DNA of 64,000 bases from Abyssisolibacter fermentans (GTDB lineage: Bacteria; Bacillota; Clostridia; Tissierellales; MCWD3): assembly GCF_001559865.1 (NCBI RefSeq), contig NZ_LOHE01000069.1:40006-104005 (forward strand), in the 5' to 3' direction. The position numbers and the translations under genes were made by a program. The notes under the pieces were generated by a model. That model was not told where the DNA came from and searched no databases. It saw only the letters and a program-made list of their open reading frames with translations. Position 1 is the first letter of the stretch. The number at the start of each line of letters is the position of its first letter. Below, piece after piece: positions 26,133 through 34,337 of the stretch.

Positions 26133-27009
26133 TTGGATAGTAACTAATTTGAGTAAACATTTTGGTAAAACCAAGAGTATAGATGACATTTCCTTTGAAA
26201 TAGAAGAAAATAAGATTTATGGATTAATTGGAAGAAATGGTGCTGGTAAAACAACACTTTTGAAGCTTTTGGCAAATCAGCTAATACCTACAACAGGGGA
26301 AATAAGGATAGATGGTAAATTATTAAAGAATGATGATGAACTAACACAAACTATTTGTTTATCAAGAGATTTTATAAAATTGTGTAATAATATAAAAGGA
26401 ATAAAAGTGAAAAGACTCATTGAATTTGCATCATATATTTATCCTAATTGGGATCAGGCTTTTGCAAATGAAATAATAAAGGATTTTAATTTAGATACTA
26501 ACAAAAAGTATGATAAATTATCAAGAGGAATGCAGACTTGTGTAGGAATTGTTATAGGTCTTGCTAGTAGAGCTCCTATGACATTGTTTGACGAGCCATA
26601 TATAGGTTTAGATCCTATTGTCAGAGAGTTGTTTTATGAGAAATTATTAAGTGATTATGAAGAAAATCCAAGAACTATAATAATATCTACTCATCTGATC
26701 AATGAATTAGAAAATTTATTTGAACACATATATATATTACATAAAGGTAAGTTGATTTTAAATACTTCTACAGAAGAGACTAAGCTAAAGGCACAGGTTT
26801 TAGAAGGAGATAAAGATAGAATTGAAAGTGTGTTGGCGGGCAAAAGGATAATCAATAAACAGATTATTGGTAGGATGGCAACATATACTGTATATGATAG
26901 TTTTACAGATGCTGAAAAGAGAGTTGTGAAAGATATAGGAATAGATTTTAAACCGATTAACTTACAAAAACTATTTATTAATCTTAGCAAAGGGGGAGAC
27001 AAGATATGA
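26125..27009 (+). CDS. ABC transporter ATP-binding protein (YtrB-like)
   Basis: This 294-residue ATPase has Walker A GRNGAGKTT, a signature helix reading LSRGMQTCVGI and Walker B MTLFDEPYIGLD. The signature is LSRGM rather than LSGGQ, as in several GntR-linked ABC systems of Firmicutes. It overlaps the upstream regulator by 8 bp and the downstream membrane gene by 4 bp (ATGA). It would energise export or a stress-sensing function of the adjoining membrane protein; substrate unknown. Confidence 0.9.
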   Translation: MSDWIVTNLSKHFGKTKSIDDISFEIEENKIYGLIGRNGAGKTTLLKLLANQLIPTTGEIRIDGKLLKNDDELTQTICLSRDFIKLCNNIKGIKVKRLIEFASYIYPNWDQAFANEIIKDFNLDTNKKYDKLSRGMQTCVGIVIGLASRAPMTLFDEPYIGLDPIVRELFYEKLLSDYEENPRTIIISTHLINELENLFEHIYILHKGKLILNTSTEETKLKAQVLEGDKDRIESVLAGKRIINKQIIGRMATYTVYDSFTDAEKRVVKDIGIDFKPINLQKLFINLSKGGDKI

Positions 27010-27677
27010 TTTCTGCAAAAAATATAAAAAAATCAATGTTTGTATTTGATAAACTGATAATTGGTATAATTGTTTTTATAGCAGTAATTAATTTATCTAT
27101 AAATATAGGTACAAGATTAATATTTGATGATAGTATGACTGTTCAAACACTTATGACATCGATAAAATTACAAATTAGCATATACATACTAATATATATG
27201 TCCATATATGGTTTATTAATATCTTTATCTGTAATACCACATTTGGTTTCTTTAAATTGTCCTAGAAAGCTATTAGGAAAGACAACAATTAAACAGGGTT
27301 TAATTAGAAGTATTATACTTACATTAATATTTATTGTGACTATGTATTGTTTTAAAACAAATTTTATGTTTGGTAAAAAATTTATGACAATAGGTGTATT
27401 TGATTTATTTAGAATAATATTATTATCATGGACAGCTGCATTTTTAATATATAACTTCTTATTGAATATTGGCTTAGTAGCATATAAATCAGGATGGCTA
27501 TTATTTACTTTGATATTCTTTGTATTGGGAGTAGTGATGATGAGTATTAAACAGATTATTGTCCTGGTTGTGTTTGGTGTAGGAATTAATTATTTTATAG
27601 CTTGTATGTTAGTAATAAATATAATCTTTTGTCTGGTTAATTATAAATTAATTTGCTTTTATGAGTATAAATTTTAG
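27006..27677 (+). CDS. ABC transporter membrane subunit
   Basis: This 223-residue protein has about six hydrophobic helices and no other motif. Its 4-bp overlap with the ATPase gene and the operon layout mark it as the membrane partner. The sequence is too generic to assign a substrate. Confidence 0.75.
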   Translation: MISAKNIKKSMFVFDKLIIGIIVFIAVINLSINIGTRLIFDDSMTVQTLMTSIKLQISIYILIYMSIYGLLISLSVIPHLVSLNCPRKLLGKTTIKQGLIRSIILTLIFIVTMYCFKTNFMFGKKFMTIGVFDLFRIILLSWTAAFLIYNFLLNIGLVAYKSGWLLFTLIFFVLGVVMMSIKQIIVLVVFGVGINYFIACMLVINIIFCLVNYKLICFYEYKF

Positions 27678-27688
27678 GGAGGACAAAA

Positions 27689-28099
27689 ATGAAAAATACT
27701 ATTAAATATATAATATTAATACTTTCACTTGCTTTCTTTTCTTTTAGTATTTACTATGTTACAAAAACTGCGTCAAATATAGAATATGATATAGCTAATA
27801 TAACATATGGTGAAAGCTCACAAGAAGAAAAAGTTAAATTAGATGTTAATGAAAAGACTAAAATGTATTTCTTGCATAATATAAAAATAGGATTAGGAAA
27901 AGTTGTATTTGTATTAGAGAAAGAAGATGGAAAAATTATTGAAAAATATGAAGTTGATGATAAGAAATTTACCAATAAGGTTTTTGAATTAGAAAAAGGA
28001 ACTTACTATTATAAATTTATTAGAAATGCTAGGTCTGGTAGTGAAAATTATAGGATTTTATATAATAAATCTAAAATAATTAGCGAAATATGTAAATGA
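27689..28099 (+). CDS. Membrane-anchored small protein of the GntR-ABC operon
   Basis: This 136-residue protein starts with one hydrophobic helix (IKYIILILSLAFFSFSIYYV) and continues as an extracellular, Lys/Glu-rich, probably beta-rich domain of about 110 residues. It lies 11 bp after the ABC membrane gene with a GGGAGGAC site and is the last gene of the operon. I do not recognise the family. Confidence 0.65.
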   Translation: MKNTIKYIILILSLAFFSFSIYYVTKTASNIEYDIANITYGESSQEEKVKLDVNEKTKMYFLHNIKIGLGKVVFVLEKEDGKIIEKYEVDDKKFTNKVFELEKGTYYYKFIRNARSGSENYRILYNKSKIISEICK

Positions 28100-28279
28100 T
28101 TTCAGAATAATTTGATATGGAGATAGTAGATTTAGCTATAACTTATAGTAATCAAGCTTGAGATACTGGGGTTGGATTAAAATATACAAATGAATTAGAA
28201 AAACTTATAACCTCTTGACATAAGAACATAAGATATCATTATACCAGCAGGTCTAGAGCTAATTATTCCACATTTCCTA

Positions 28280-28308
28280 AAACTTATGATTTATTCATAA
28301 GTTTTTTT
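28280..28308 (+). terminator. Intrinsic terminator
   Basis: AAACTTATG (28280-28288) pairs with CATAAGTTT (28296-28304) followed by TTTT. Confidence 0.8.
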
Positions 28309-28579
28309 GTCGTAAAATGTAATAGAAAGAATTAAAAATTATTTCATTTACCAGAAAATATGACATAATATTTCATAAATGGGTGATATAATAAAGACAT
28401 ATTTTAGAACTTATACATATTTAGGGATTAAGTAAATGAAACAAATTATATAACATTAAAAGTATTTACTAATTTAATAAAAAGTTATTAAATTAAAAAA
28501 TTTTATATTTCATAGTATTGTATTTAAATTTAGAAAATTGTATAAGTTTCTAAGTTTTGCGTTTTATTATCATTGATAT

Positions 28580-28617
28580 TCATATGTCTTTCGATAATAT
28601 ACTGTATAATTCTGAAT
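28580..28617 (+). repeat. Dispersed intergenic repeat R1, 3' half (copy b)
   Basis: CGATAATATACTGTATAA and TTCTGAATTA correspond to the 3' half of R1 as seen at 31277-31310 and 39315-39346. Confidence 0.55.
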
Positions 28618-28674
28618 TATGAACAGGGTACTTAAATTTTAATTTAATGTGAACCACTGATCGAGGTGTATAAA

Positions 28675-29259
28675 TTGGTAAATAATGAAAGAGACAAAAT
28701 GGATTTATATGTTGAAATTTTCAATACTTATCAAAGTAAAATTTATCATATTGCCTATTCAGTACTAGGAAATGATTATGATGCTAATGATGTTGTGCAA
28801 GACACTGTAATGAGAGCTGTAGATAAGATAGACCAATTAAAAAATAAAAACAAGCTTGAAATATGGATTTATACTATAGCCTACAATTTTGCTAAGTTAA
28901 AGTATAATCAAAATAAAAAAAATATTAAAGTAGAACAGTATTGCATTGATAAGCTCAAATACAATGAACTATTATCGATTCCAGATAATCTAATAAAAGA
29001 GGAAGCAAGAATGTTCATTTTAGACAAGGTTAAATGTCTTAATCCCAAATATGGTGAAGTTATATACCTGTATTTTTACAAAAATTTTTCATATAAAGAG
29101 ATTAGTCAAGAGTTAAAAATAAGCATTGGTACTGTTAAATCAAGATTATTTAGAGGCAAATCATCTTTAAGAAAAATGTTGAGCATTGATAATAATTTTG
29201 ATAGTAAAAAATGGAACAATGAGAATAATAACAATATAAAAAAGTTGAAGGGTATGTAA
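28675..29259 (+). CDS. ECF-type RNA polymerase sigma factor
   Basis: This roughly 194-residue sigma-70 family protein has region 2 (IYHIAYSVLGNDYDANDVVQDTVMRAV) and region 4 (YGEVIYLYFYKNFSYKEISQ, then ISIGTVKSRLFRGKSSLRK), and no region 3, the ECF plan. The GAGGTG site fits a TTG at 28675 better than the GTG at 28666. ECF factors normally sit beside an anti-sigma gene, but the next gene is on the opposite strand, so control must come from elsewhere. The Asn-rich tail (NNENNNNIKK) is unusual. Confidence 0.87.
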   Translation: MVNNERDKMDLYVEIFNTYQSKIYHIAYSVLGNDYDANDVVQDTVMRAVDKIDQLKNKNKLEIWIYTIAYNFAKLKYNQNKKNIKVEQYCIDKLKYNELLSIPDNLIKEEARMFILDKVKCLNPKYGEVIYLYFYKNFSYKEISQELKISIGTVKSRLFRGKSSLRKMLSIDNNFDSKKWNNENNNNIKKLKGM

Positions 29260-29270
29260 ATAATTTAACC

Positions 29271-29303
29271 AAAAAAAGCTGATGGTTATTCAGCTTTTTT
29301 TTT
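29271..29303. terminator. Bidirectional terminator between sigma factor and Uup-like gene
   Basis: AAAAAAAGCTGA pairs with TCAGCTTTTTTT, giving U-runs on both strands. The stop codon of the minus-strand ABC-F gene lies inside the loop. Confidence 0.88.
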
Positions 29304-31187
29304 GCTATCATTTATTTGTTTTTCAAGATTGCTTAAATATTCTTCTCTTTCAAGCTTATACATTAGATTTTCTTCTAATTCATTTTTTTTATCCATAAGT
29401 TCTTGAAGTTTTATATAATCAGTTGAGTATACTTCTATCTTTTTATCTATTTCTTCTATTTGCGTTTCTAACTTTTCAATATCAGTATATATATTTTCAT
29501 ATTCAAGTTTTTCTTTATAAGAAAATTTTAGTTTAGGTCGATTTTTTATTGTTGGTTTATTTGGTTTGAAAGTTTTTTTAGTATCATTATTTATATTTTC
29601 TTGTACACGTTTTTCTTTGTAATCCGAATAATTACCGTTATTTATAAAAATATTTCCAGTGTTTTCAAAAGAAAATATTTTGTTGCATATCTTATCTAAA
29701 AAATATCTATCGTGAGAAACAGTTATTACTGGACCGCTAAATTCTTCTATATAGTTTTCTAAAATTTTTATAGTATCAAGATCTAAATCATTTGTAGGTT
29801 CATCTAATATTAATACATTGGGAGCCTCCATAAGTGTTCTTAACAAATACAACCTTCTTTTTTCTCCTCCTGATAATTTTTTAATATATGACCATTGCAT
29901 TTCTTTAGTAAAAAGAAATTTTTCCATCATTTGAGAAGCACTAATCTTTATACCTTCATCAGTGGTTATGAATTCTCCACCCTTTTTAATGTATTCAATA
30001 GCTCTTAATTCTAAGTCCATGTTTTCTGATTCTTGTGTTAAATAACCGATTTTTAGAGTTAAACCATGTTCAACAGTACCGGTATCAGGTGATAAATTTT
30101 TTGTTATAGTATTTAATAAGGTTGATTTACCCATTCCATTATTTCCTACAATACCTATTCTATCATCTTTTAATAATATATAGCTAAAATCATTGATCAC
30201 TGTTTTAGCATCATATGATTTTGAAATGTTGCTAATTTCTATTAATTTTTTGCCTAGTCTAGTATAAGCAGATGAAATCTCTAGGTTTGATTCATCTGCA
30301 TTAATTTCTGATTTTTTTAGATTTTCAAAACGTTGAATTCTAGCTTTTTGTTTTGTTGTTCTTGCTTTTGCACCAGTTCTTATCCAAGCTAATTCTTTCT
30401 TATATAGTTGCTGTCTTTTATTTTCCATTATAGCTTCATGAGTTTTTCTTTCTAATTTTTTTTGAAGAAATTCAGAATAATTACCAGTATAAACATATAA
30501 ATTTCCTTCATCAAGCTCAAATGATTTATTAGTTATTCTATCTAAGAAATATCTATCATGAGTTACCATTAATAATGCACCTTTTCTAGTAGTAAGATAT
30601 TTTTCTAACCAATCTATAGTTTCATTGTCCATATGGTTAGTAGGTTCATCTAATATTAATAAATCGCTGGGTGTTATTAATGATGAGCATAATGCTACTC
30701 TTTTTCGTTGCCCGCCAGACAATTCTCCAATTTTTTCATCAAAATCAGTTATACCAAGCTTTGTTAGTATAGTTTTAGCTTGGTTTTCAAGTTCCCAAGC
30801 GTTAGATTTGTCCATTTCACTAGATAAATTTAATAATTCTTTTTGACTCATCAGATCATCAGTTACAGTTTCAACTGCACGTTCGTATTTTTTGATTAAT
30901 TGTATTTTCGGATTATCACTCTTGAATATCTGTTCTAAGATAGTATTATTAGGATCAAAATTTGGATTTTGGTCTAAATATTCAATAGTAATGCCTTTAG
31001 GCATAATTATATCCATAGAATCAGCACTTAATTGACCACTTAGCACCTTTAATAATGTAGATTTTCCTGCGCCATTTATACCAATTAAACCTATTTTGTC
31101 TGTATCATTAATAATGAAAGATAAATCTTTAAATAAATTTCTTTCACCATAGCTTTTAGATAAGTTTTTGACAGTTAAAACATTCAT
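29286..31187 (-). CDS. uup: ABC-F ATPase, Uup-like
   Basis: This protein of about 633 residues has two ABC cassettes (Walker A GINGAGKST and GNNGMGKST; signatures LSGGQRKR and LSGGEKRR; Walker B LILDEPTNHMD and LILDEPTNDLD). Its long C-terminal coiled coil (IYTDIEKLETQIEEIDKKIE onward) is typical of Uup, where it binds DNA or ribosomes. Uup helps ribosome function and limits precise excision of transposons in E. coli. The ATG at 31187 fits the AAAGGATG site better than that at 31196. Confidence 0.9.
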   Translation of the reverse strand: MNVLTVKNLSKSYGERNLFKDLSFIINDTDKIGLIGINGAGKSTLLKVLSGQLSADSMDIIMPKGITIEYLDQNPNFDPNNTILEQIFKSDNPKIQLIKKYERAVETVTDDLMSQKELLNLSSEMDKSNAWELENQAKTILTKLGITDFDEKIGELSGGQRKRVALCSSLITPSDLLILDEPTNHMDNETIDWLEKYLTTRKGALLMVTHDRYFLDRITNKSFELDEGNLYVYTGNYSEFLQKKLERKTHEAIMENKRQQLYKKELAWIRTGAKARTTKQKARIQRFENLKKSEINADESNLEISSAYTRLGKKLIEISNISKSYDAKTVINDFSYILLKDDRIGIVGNNGMGKSTLLNTITKNLSPDTGTVEHGLTLKIGYLTQESENMDLELRAIEYIKKGGEFITTDEGIKISASQMMEKFLFTKEMQWSYIKKLSGGEKRRLYLLRTLMEAPNVLILDEPTNDLDLDTIKILENYIEEFSGPVITVSHDRYFLDKICNKIFSFENTGNIFINNGNYSDYKEKRVQENINNDTKKTFKPNKPTIKNRPKLKFSYKEKLEYENIYTDIEKLETQIEEIDKKIEVYSTDYIKLQELMDKKNELEENLMYKLEREEYLSNLEKQINDSKKKAE

Positions 31188-31257
31188 TGATATCATCCTT
31201 TGCTTTGTTTAATAGTGATATTTTATCATGAAAGTTTATATTTTGATAGTATTTAAG

Positions 31258-31310
31258 CCTGATTATTCATATAACTCCCGATAATATGCTGTAAGTTTCT
31301 GAATTAGAAG
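31258..31310 (+). repeat. Dispersed intergenic repeat R1, copy c (nearly full)
   Basis: CCTGATTATTCATATAAC then CCCGATAATATGCTGTAA and TTCTGAATTAGAAG give the clearest full-length R1 copy, about 53 bp, in the gap between the Uup-like and TetR genes. Confidence 0.7.
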
Positions 31311-31434
31311 ATTTCAAGATGAAGTAACGCTACCTTTTTTTGTGTGCACTTTAATAAATATATTCTTTATACTAGCATATGAATTTCAGAAATATTTAAA
31401 AGTAGTAAATGTTAAAACGTCTTTGTTTTATTTT

Positions 31435-31463
31435 TTGACAAAGTAGAATGGAATATATATAAT
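31435..31463 (+). promoter_or_regulatory. Consensus promoter of the TetR operon
   Basis: TTGACA (31435-31440) and TATAAT (31458-31463), 17 bp apart, are a perfect sigma-A consensus. Confidence 0.9.
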
Positions 31464-31467
31464 AATA

Positions 31468-31484
31468 ATTAAACAGTGTTTAAT
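31468..31484. promoter_or_regulatory. TetR operator palindrome
   Basis: ATTAAACA-G-TGTTTAAT is a perfect inverted repeat with a 1-bp centre, placed at the transcription start and 41 bp before the TetR gene, consistent with autorepression. Confidence 0.82.
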
Positions 31485-31524
31485 ATTTGAATAAAGTTAA
31501 TAAATAGAAGAGAGATGAATAATC

Positions 31525-32133
31525 ATGGGTAGAGAACGACAGAAACAAAAAAAAGAGGAAACAAGGCAATTAATACTAGATACTGCACGGTCAATTGTAG
31601 TTAAGGAAGGCATTGATAAGCTGTCTATAAGAAAAATAACAAATATTTTAGATTATTCACCAGGCATCATTTATCATTATTTTAAAGATAAAGATGAAAT
31701 AGTGGATACATTGTTAAAAGAGGGTTATGGAAAGATTCTCAAAAGTTTATCAACCTTGAAAGTTGATAATAATGATCCTGAAAAAGAAATTAAAGAAGAT
31801 TTTATGCATTACATTTATACTGTACTTAAGTTTCAAGATGAATACAAAGCTTTTCTTTTATGTGAGAGACCTTCTATCTTGAAGTATACTTGTTTATTGC
31901 ATAAGGGTGTTAGTAACGATAGAAAATCAATTCAGAAATTATGTGCGAGTATAAAAAAAGGTATAAAACAAGGTGTTTTTGCAGATTGTGATGTAGAACT
32001 AACAGCTCAATCTTTGTGGGTATCAGTGTTTGGCCTTGTTCTTAGATTAATTATTGAAAAAACAACAGACGAACAAAGATGTAGGTTGATTAATCGACAA
32101 CTAGAAGTTTTAATTAATGGTATTAAAAGGTAA
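31525..32133 (+). CDS. TetR-family regulator
   Basis: This 202-residue protein has the TetR helix-turn-helix (IVVKEGIDKLSIRKITNILD, then YSPGIIYHYFKDKDEIVDTLL) and an all-helical ligand domain with several Cys. It heads an operon with an FMN-binding protein (11 bp later) and a flavodoxin-like protein, under a consensus promoter and a palindrome it probably binds. A redox or drug signal is plausible, but the ligand is unknown. Confidence 0.92.
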   Translation: MGRERQKQKKEETRQLILDTARSIVVKEGIDKLSIRKITNILDYSPGIIYHYFKDKDEIVDTLLKEGYGKILKSLSTLKVDNNDPEKEIKEDFMHYIYTVLKFQDEYKAFLLCERPSILKYTCLLHKGVSNDRKSIQKLCASIKKGIKQGVFADCDVELTAQSLWVSVFGLVLRLIIEKTTDEQRCRLINRQLEVLINGIKR

Positions 32134-32144
32134 GAGGTGGGCTT

Positions 32145-32513
32145 ATGAGAAAGAAAATTATATTAAGTGTTTGTGTATTATGTATAGCAGTGATAGTTGG
32201 TATTTTTGTTAAGCTTAAGACAACGAAGTACGAAGCAGTGGAGATAAGTAATGTAAACCTATCTACAATTGCAGATGGTATATATGAAGGTGATAGCAAG
32301 ACAAATTTTGTTAAAGTAAAGGTTGTTGTTACGGTTAAAGATAATATAATTCAAGATATTGTTATTAAAGAACATGAATGTGGTTTAGGCAAGAAGGCTG
32401 AGGCAATTGTTGATGATATAATTGAAAAACAATCCTTACAGGTAGATTGTATTAGTGGTGCTACCATGAGCAGTAATGTTATTAAATTAGCAGTAGAGGA
32501 GGCTTTGAGATGA
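32145..32513 (+). CDS. Membrane-anchored FMN-binding domain protein
   Basis: After one N-terminal membrane helix (ILSVCVLCIAVIVGIFVKL) this 122-residue protein is a single FMN_bind domain: ADGIYEGDSKTNFVKVKVVV and CISGATMSSNVIK, where the SGAT motif is the site of covalent FMN attachment through a threonine by a flavin transferase. It should sit outside the membrane and pass electrons. It overlaps the flavodoxin gene by 4 bp. Confidence 0.87.
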   Translation: MRKKIILSVCVLCIAVIVGIFVKLKTTKYEAVEISNVNLSTIADGIYEGDSKTNFVKVKVVVTVKDNIIQDIVIKEHECGLGKKAEAIVDDIIEKQSLQVDCISGATMSSNVIKLAVEEALR

Positions 32514-33001
32514 GTATTCTAATTGTGTATGATTCAAAATATGGTTTTACAGATAAGTGTGTGGAATATTTGACTAGAAAATTAGAAGGTGATGTAAATA
32601 GTGTTAATCTTCAAGTAGATAAAGTGCATAACCTAAGCTCTTATAGCAAGGTAATTATTGGAGGTTCAATATATGCAGGGATGCTACGAAAGAGAGTTAA
32701 GAAATTTTGTTTGGAAAACTTATCTGTTTTGCAAAATAAAGAAGCTGGGTTATTTATAACATGTACATCAACTGGTGAGCAGGCATTGAAGCAGATGCAA
32801 ATGAATTTTCCAAGTGACTTATATGAAAAGGCTGTTGCTAAGGATTATTTTGGTGGTGAAATAATCATGGATAAAGCTAAGTTTTTTGATCGTTTAATTA
32901 TTAAGATGGTTTCTAAAGGAGATAAGGGGGATGTGAAGAAAAGTAATGGTATGGATGTTGATAGAATAAAAGAATTTGCAAATAAAATGAATGGTAACTA
33001 G
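32510..33001 (+). CDS. Flavodoxin-domain protein
   Basis: This 163-residue cytoplasmic protein begins ILIVYDSKYGFTDKCVEYL, a flavodoxin FMN phosphate loop, and continues with IGGSIYAGMLRKRVKKFC, as in HemG-like flavodoxin_5 proteins. It probably carries electrons to or from the adjacent FMN-binding protein or another oxidoreductase. Translationally coupled to the upstream gene by a 4-bp overlap. Confidence 0.87.
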   Translation: MSILIVYDSKYGFTDKCVEYLTRKLEGDVNSVNLQVDKVHNLSSYSKVIIGGSIYAGMLRKRVKKFCLENLSVLQNKEAGLFITCTSTGEQALKQMQMNFPSDLYEKAVAKDYFGGEIIMDKAKFFDRLIIKMVSKGDKGDVKKSNGMDVDRIKEFANKMNGN

Positions 33002-33011
33002 AATTAATAAC

Positions 33012-33044
33012 AGGAGAGGGTTTGTATAGATTTCAACCTCTCCT
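33012..33044 (+). terminator. Terminator of the TetR redox operon
   Basis: AGGAGAGG (33012-33019) pairs with CCTCTCCT (33037-33044), followed by ATTTTATTT. The remaining gap to 33310 shows no gene. Confidence 0.85.
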
Positions 33045-33310
33045 ATTTTATTTGAGTTAGTGAGTGAAAGTTTTCTGTTGACCGTATTGCTAATTTTTAT
33101 ACATCTATAATAGTGCAAAAACATTAGAATAATGTATTCGTTTGGATGTTTAACTGTAAAATTATTCGAGCTAAAATGCACTTATATAGATTAAAAAAAT
33201 AAATAATGTATAATCATTGCATTTTACTACCTTGAAATCCATTATGTATAATGATATATTTACTATAGCTAATTAATATGAGATAAAATATATATAAATA
33301 AGGAGAGAAT

Positions 33311-34147
33311 ATGATAGAATTAGGTAAAATACAGAAATTACAGGTAATTGATTTTGGCTCAAAGGGTGTATATTTAAGTGAAGGTAAAAAGGAAAATAAT
33401 AAAATATTGCTACATAATAATGAAATTAAGAATCAGCTTAAAATAGGTGATGAAATTGAGGTCTTTGTCTATAGAAATACTAGTAATAAAATAGTTGCTA
33501 CAACAAATAGACCCAAACTTACAGTAGGTGAAATTGGCTTTCTAAAAGTTATTGAAATAACAAAATTTGGTGCATTTCTTGATTGGGGATTAGATAAAGA
33601 TTTGTTTTTACCGTTTAAAGAGCAAAAAGATAAAATTGTTCAAGGTAGAGAGTATTTAGTTGGTGTTTATATTGACAAGAGCTCTAGACTATGTGCAACT
33701 ATGAATGTTTATGATTTGTTGAGTACTGAGTCACCATATAAGGTAAATGATTCAGTTAAAGGTTTTGTGTATAAATTAAACAGAGAAATGGGTGCATTTG
33801 TTGCTATAGATTACAGATATCATGCAATGATACCTAACAATGAATTATTTGGTGATATTAGAATTGGTGATAATATAGAAGGTAGAGTCACTAAAATCAG
33901 GCCAGATGGTAAAATGTATATAAGTATTAGACAGAAAACATACAAGCAAATTGATAAAGATGTGAATATTATAATGGATAAGCTTTTGAAAAACAAAGGG
34001 AAACTGTATTTGAATGATAACAGTTCTCCTGAAAAAATCAGACAGCAATTAAATATAAGTAAAGGTGCATTTAAAAAGGCAGTAGGCAGATTATTAAAAA
34101 AGAGAATAATAAGAATCACAAAAGATGGAATAGAATTAATTGTTTAA
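33311..34147 (+). CDS. cvfB: CvfB-family S1 RNA-binding protein
   Basis: This 278-residue protein matches CvfB (YitL): tandem S1-like OB domains (LGKIQKLQVIDFGSKGVYL; VGEIGFLKVIEITKFGAFLDWGLDKDLFLPFKEQ; VKGFVYKLNREMGAFVAI) and a C-terminal winged helix (SSPEKIRQQLNISKGAFKKAVGRLLKKRII). CvfB binds RNA and affects virulence gene expression in Staphylococcus. It stands alone with its own terminator. AAGGAGAGAAT precedes the ATG. Confidence 0.92.
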   Translation: MIELGKIQKLQVIDFGSKGVYLSEGKKENNKILLHNNEIKNQLKIGDEIEVFVYRNTSNKIVATTNRPKLTVGEIGFLKVIEITKFGAFLDWGLDKDLFLPFKEQKDKIVQGREYLVGVYIDKSSRLCATMNVYDLLSTESPYKVNDSVKGFVYKLNREMGAFVAIDYRYHAMIPNNELFGDIRIGDNIEGRVTKIRPDGKMYISIRQKTYKQIDKDVNIIMDKLLKNKGKLYLNDNSSPEKIRQQLNISKGAFKKAVGRLLKKRIIRITKDGIELIV

Positions 34148-34225
34148 GTATAATGAATAGATAAATTTTTAGTAAGGCTGCAAGATTAATTGGAGCCTTT
34201 TAAAATTGTGTTAAAATATATGCTA

Positions 34226-34267
34226 AAAAAGCTCAAATTCAGAATTAGTGTTGAATTTGAGCTTTTT
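34226..34267 (+). terminator. Terminator after cvfB
   Basis: AAAAAGCTCAAATTCA pairs with TTGAATTTGAGCTTTTT, a long near-perfect stem with a U-run. Confidence 0.9.
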
Positions 34268-34337
34268 AAATAATAAAAATTATATTTGGAACAAAATGCC
34301 ATGCTTTATAGTCTATAGTAATTAGGAGGGGATTATT

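Larger units (their letters stand above)
28100..28674. other. Long gap with terminator, decayed sequence and R1 repeat piece
   Basis: The gap has a terminator at 28280. Before it, around 28120-28280, short pieces of reading frame are broken by stops and may be a decayed gene. After it, 28580-28617 matches the 3' half of repeat R1 (GATAATATACTGTATAAT). Nothing else is supported. Confidence 0.4.
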
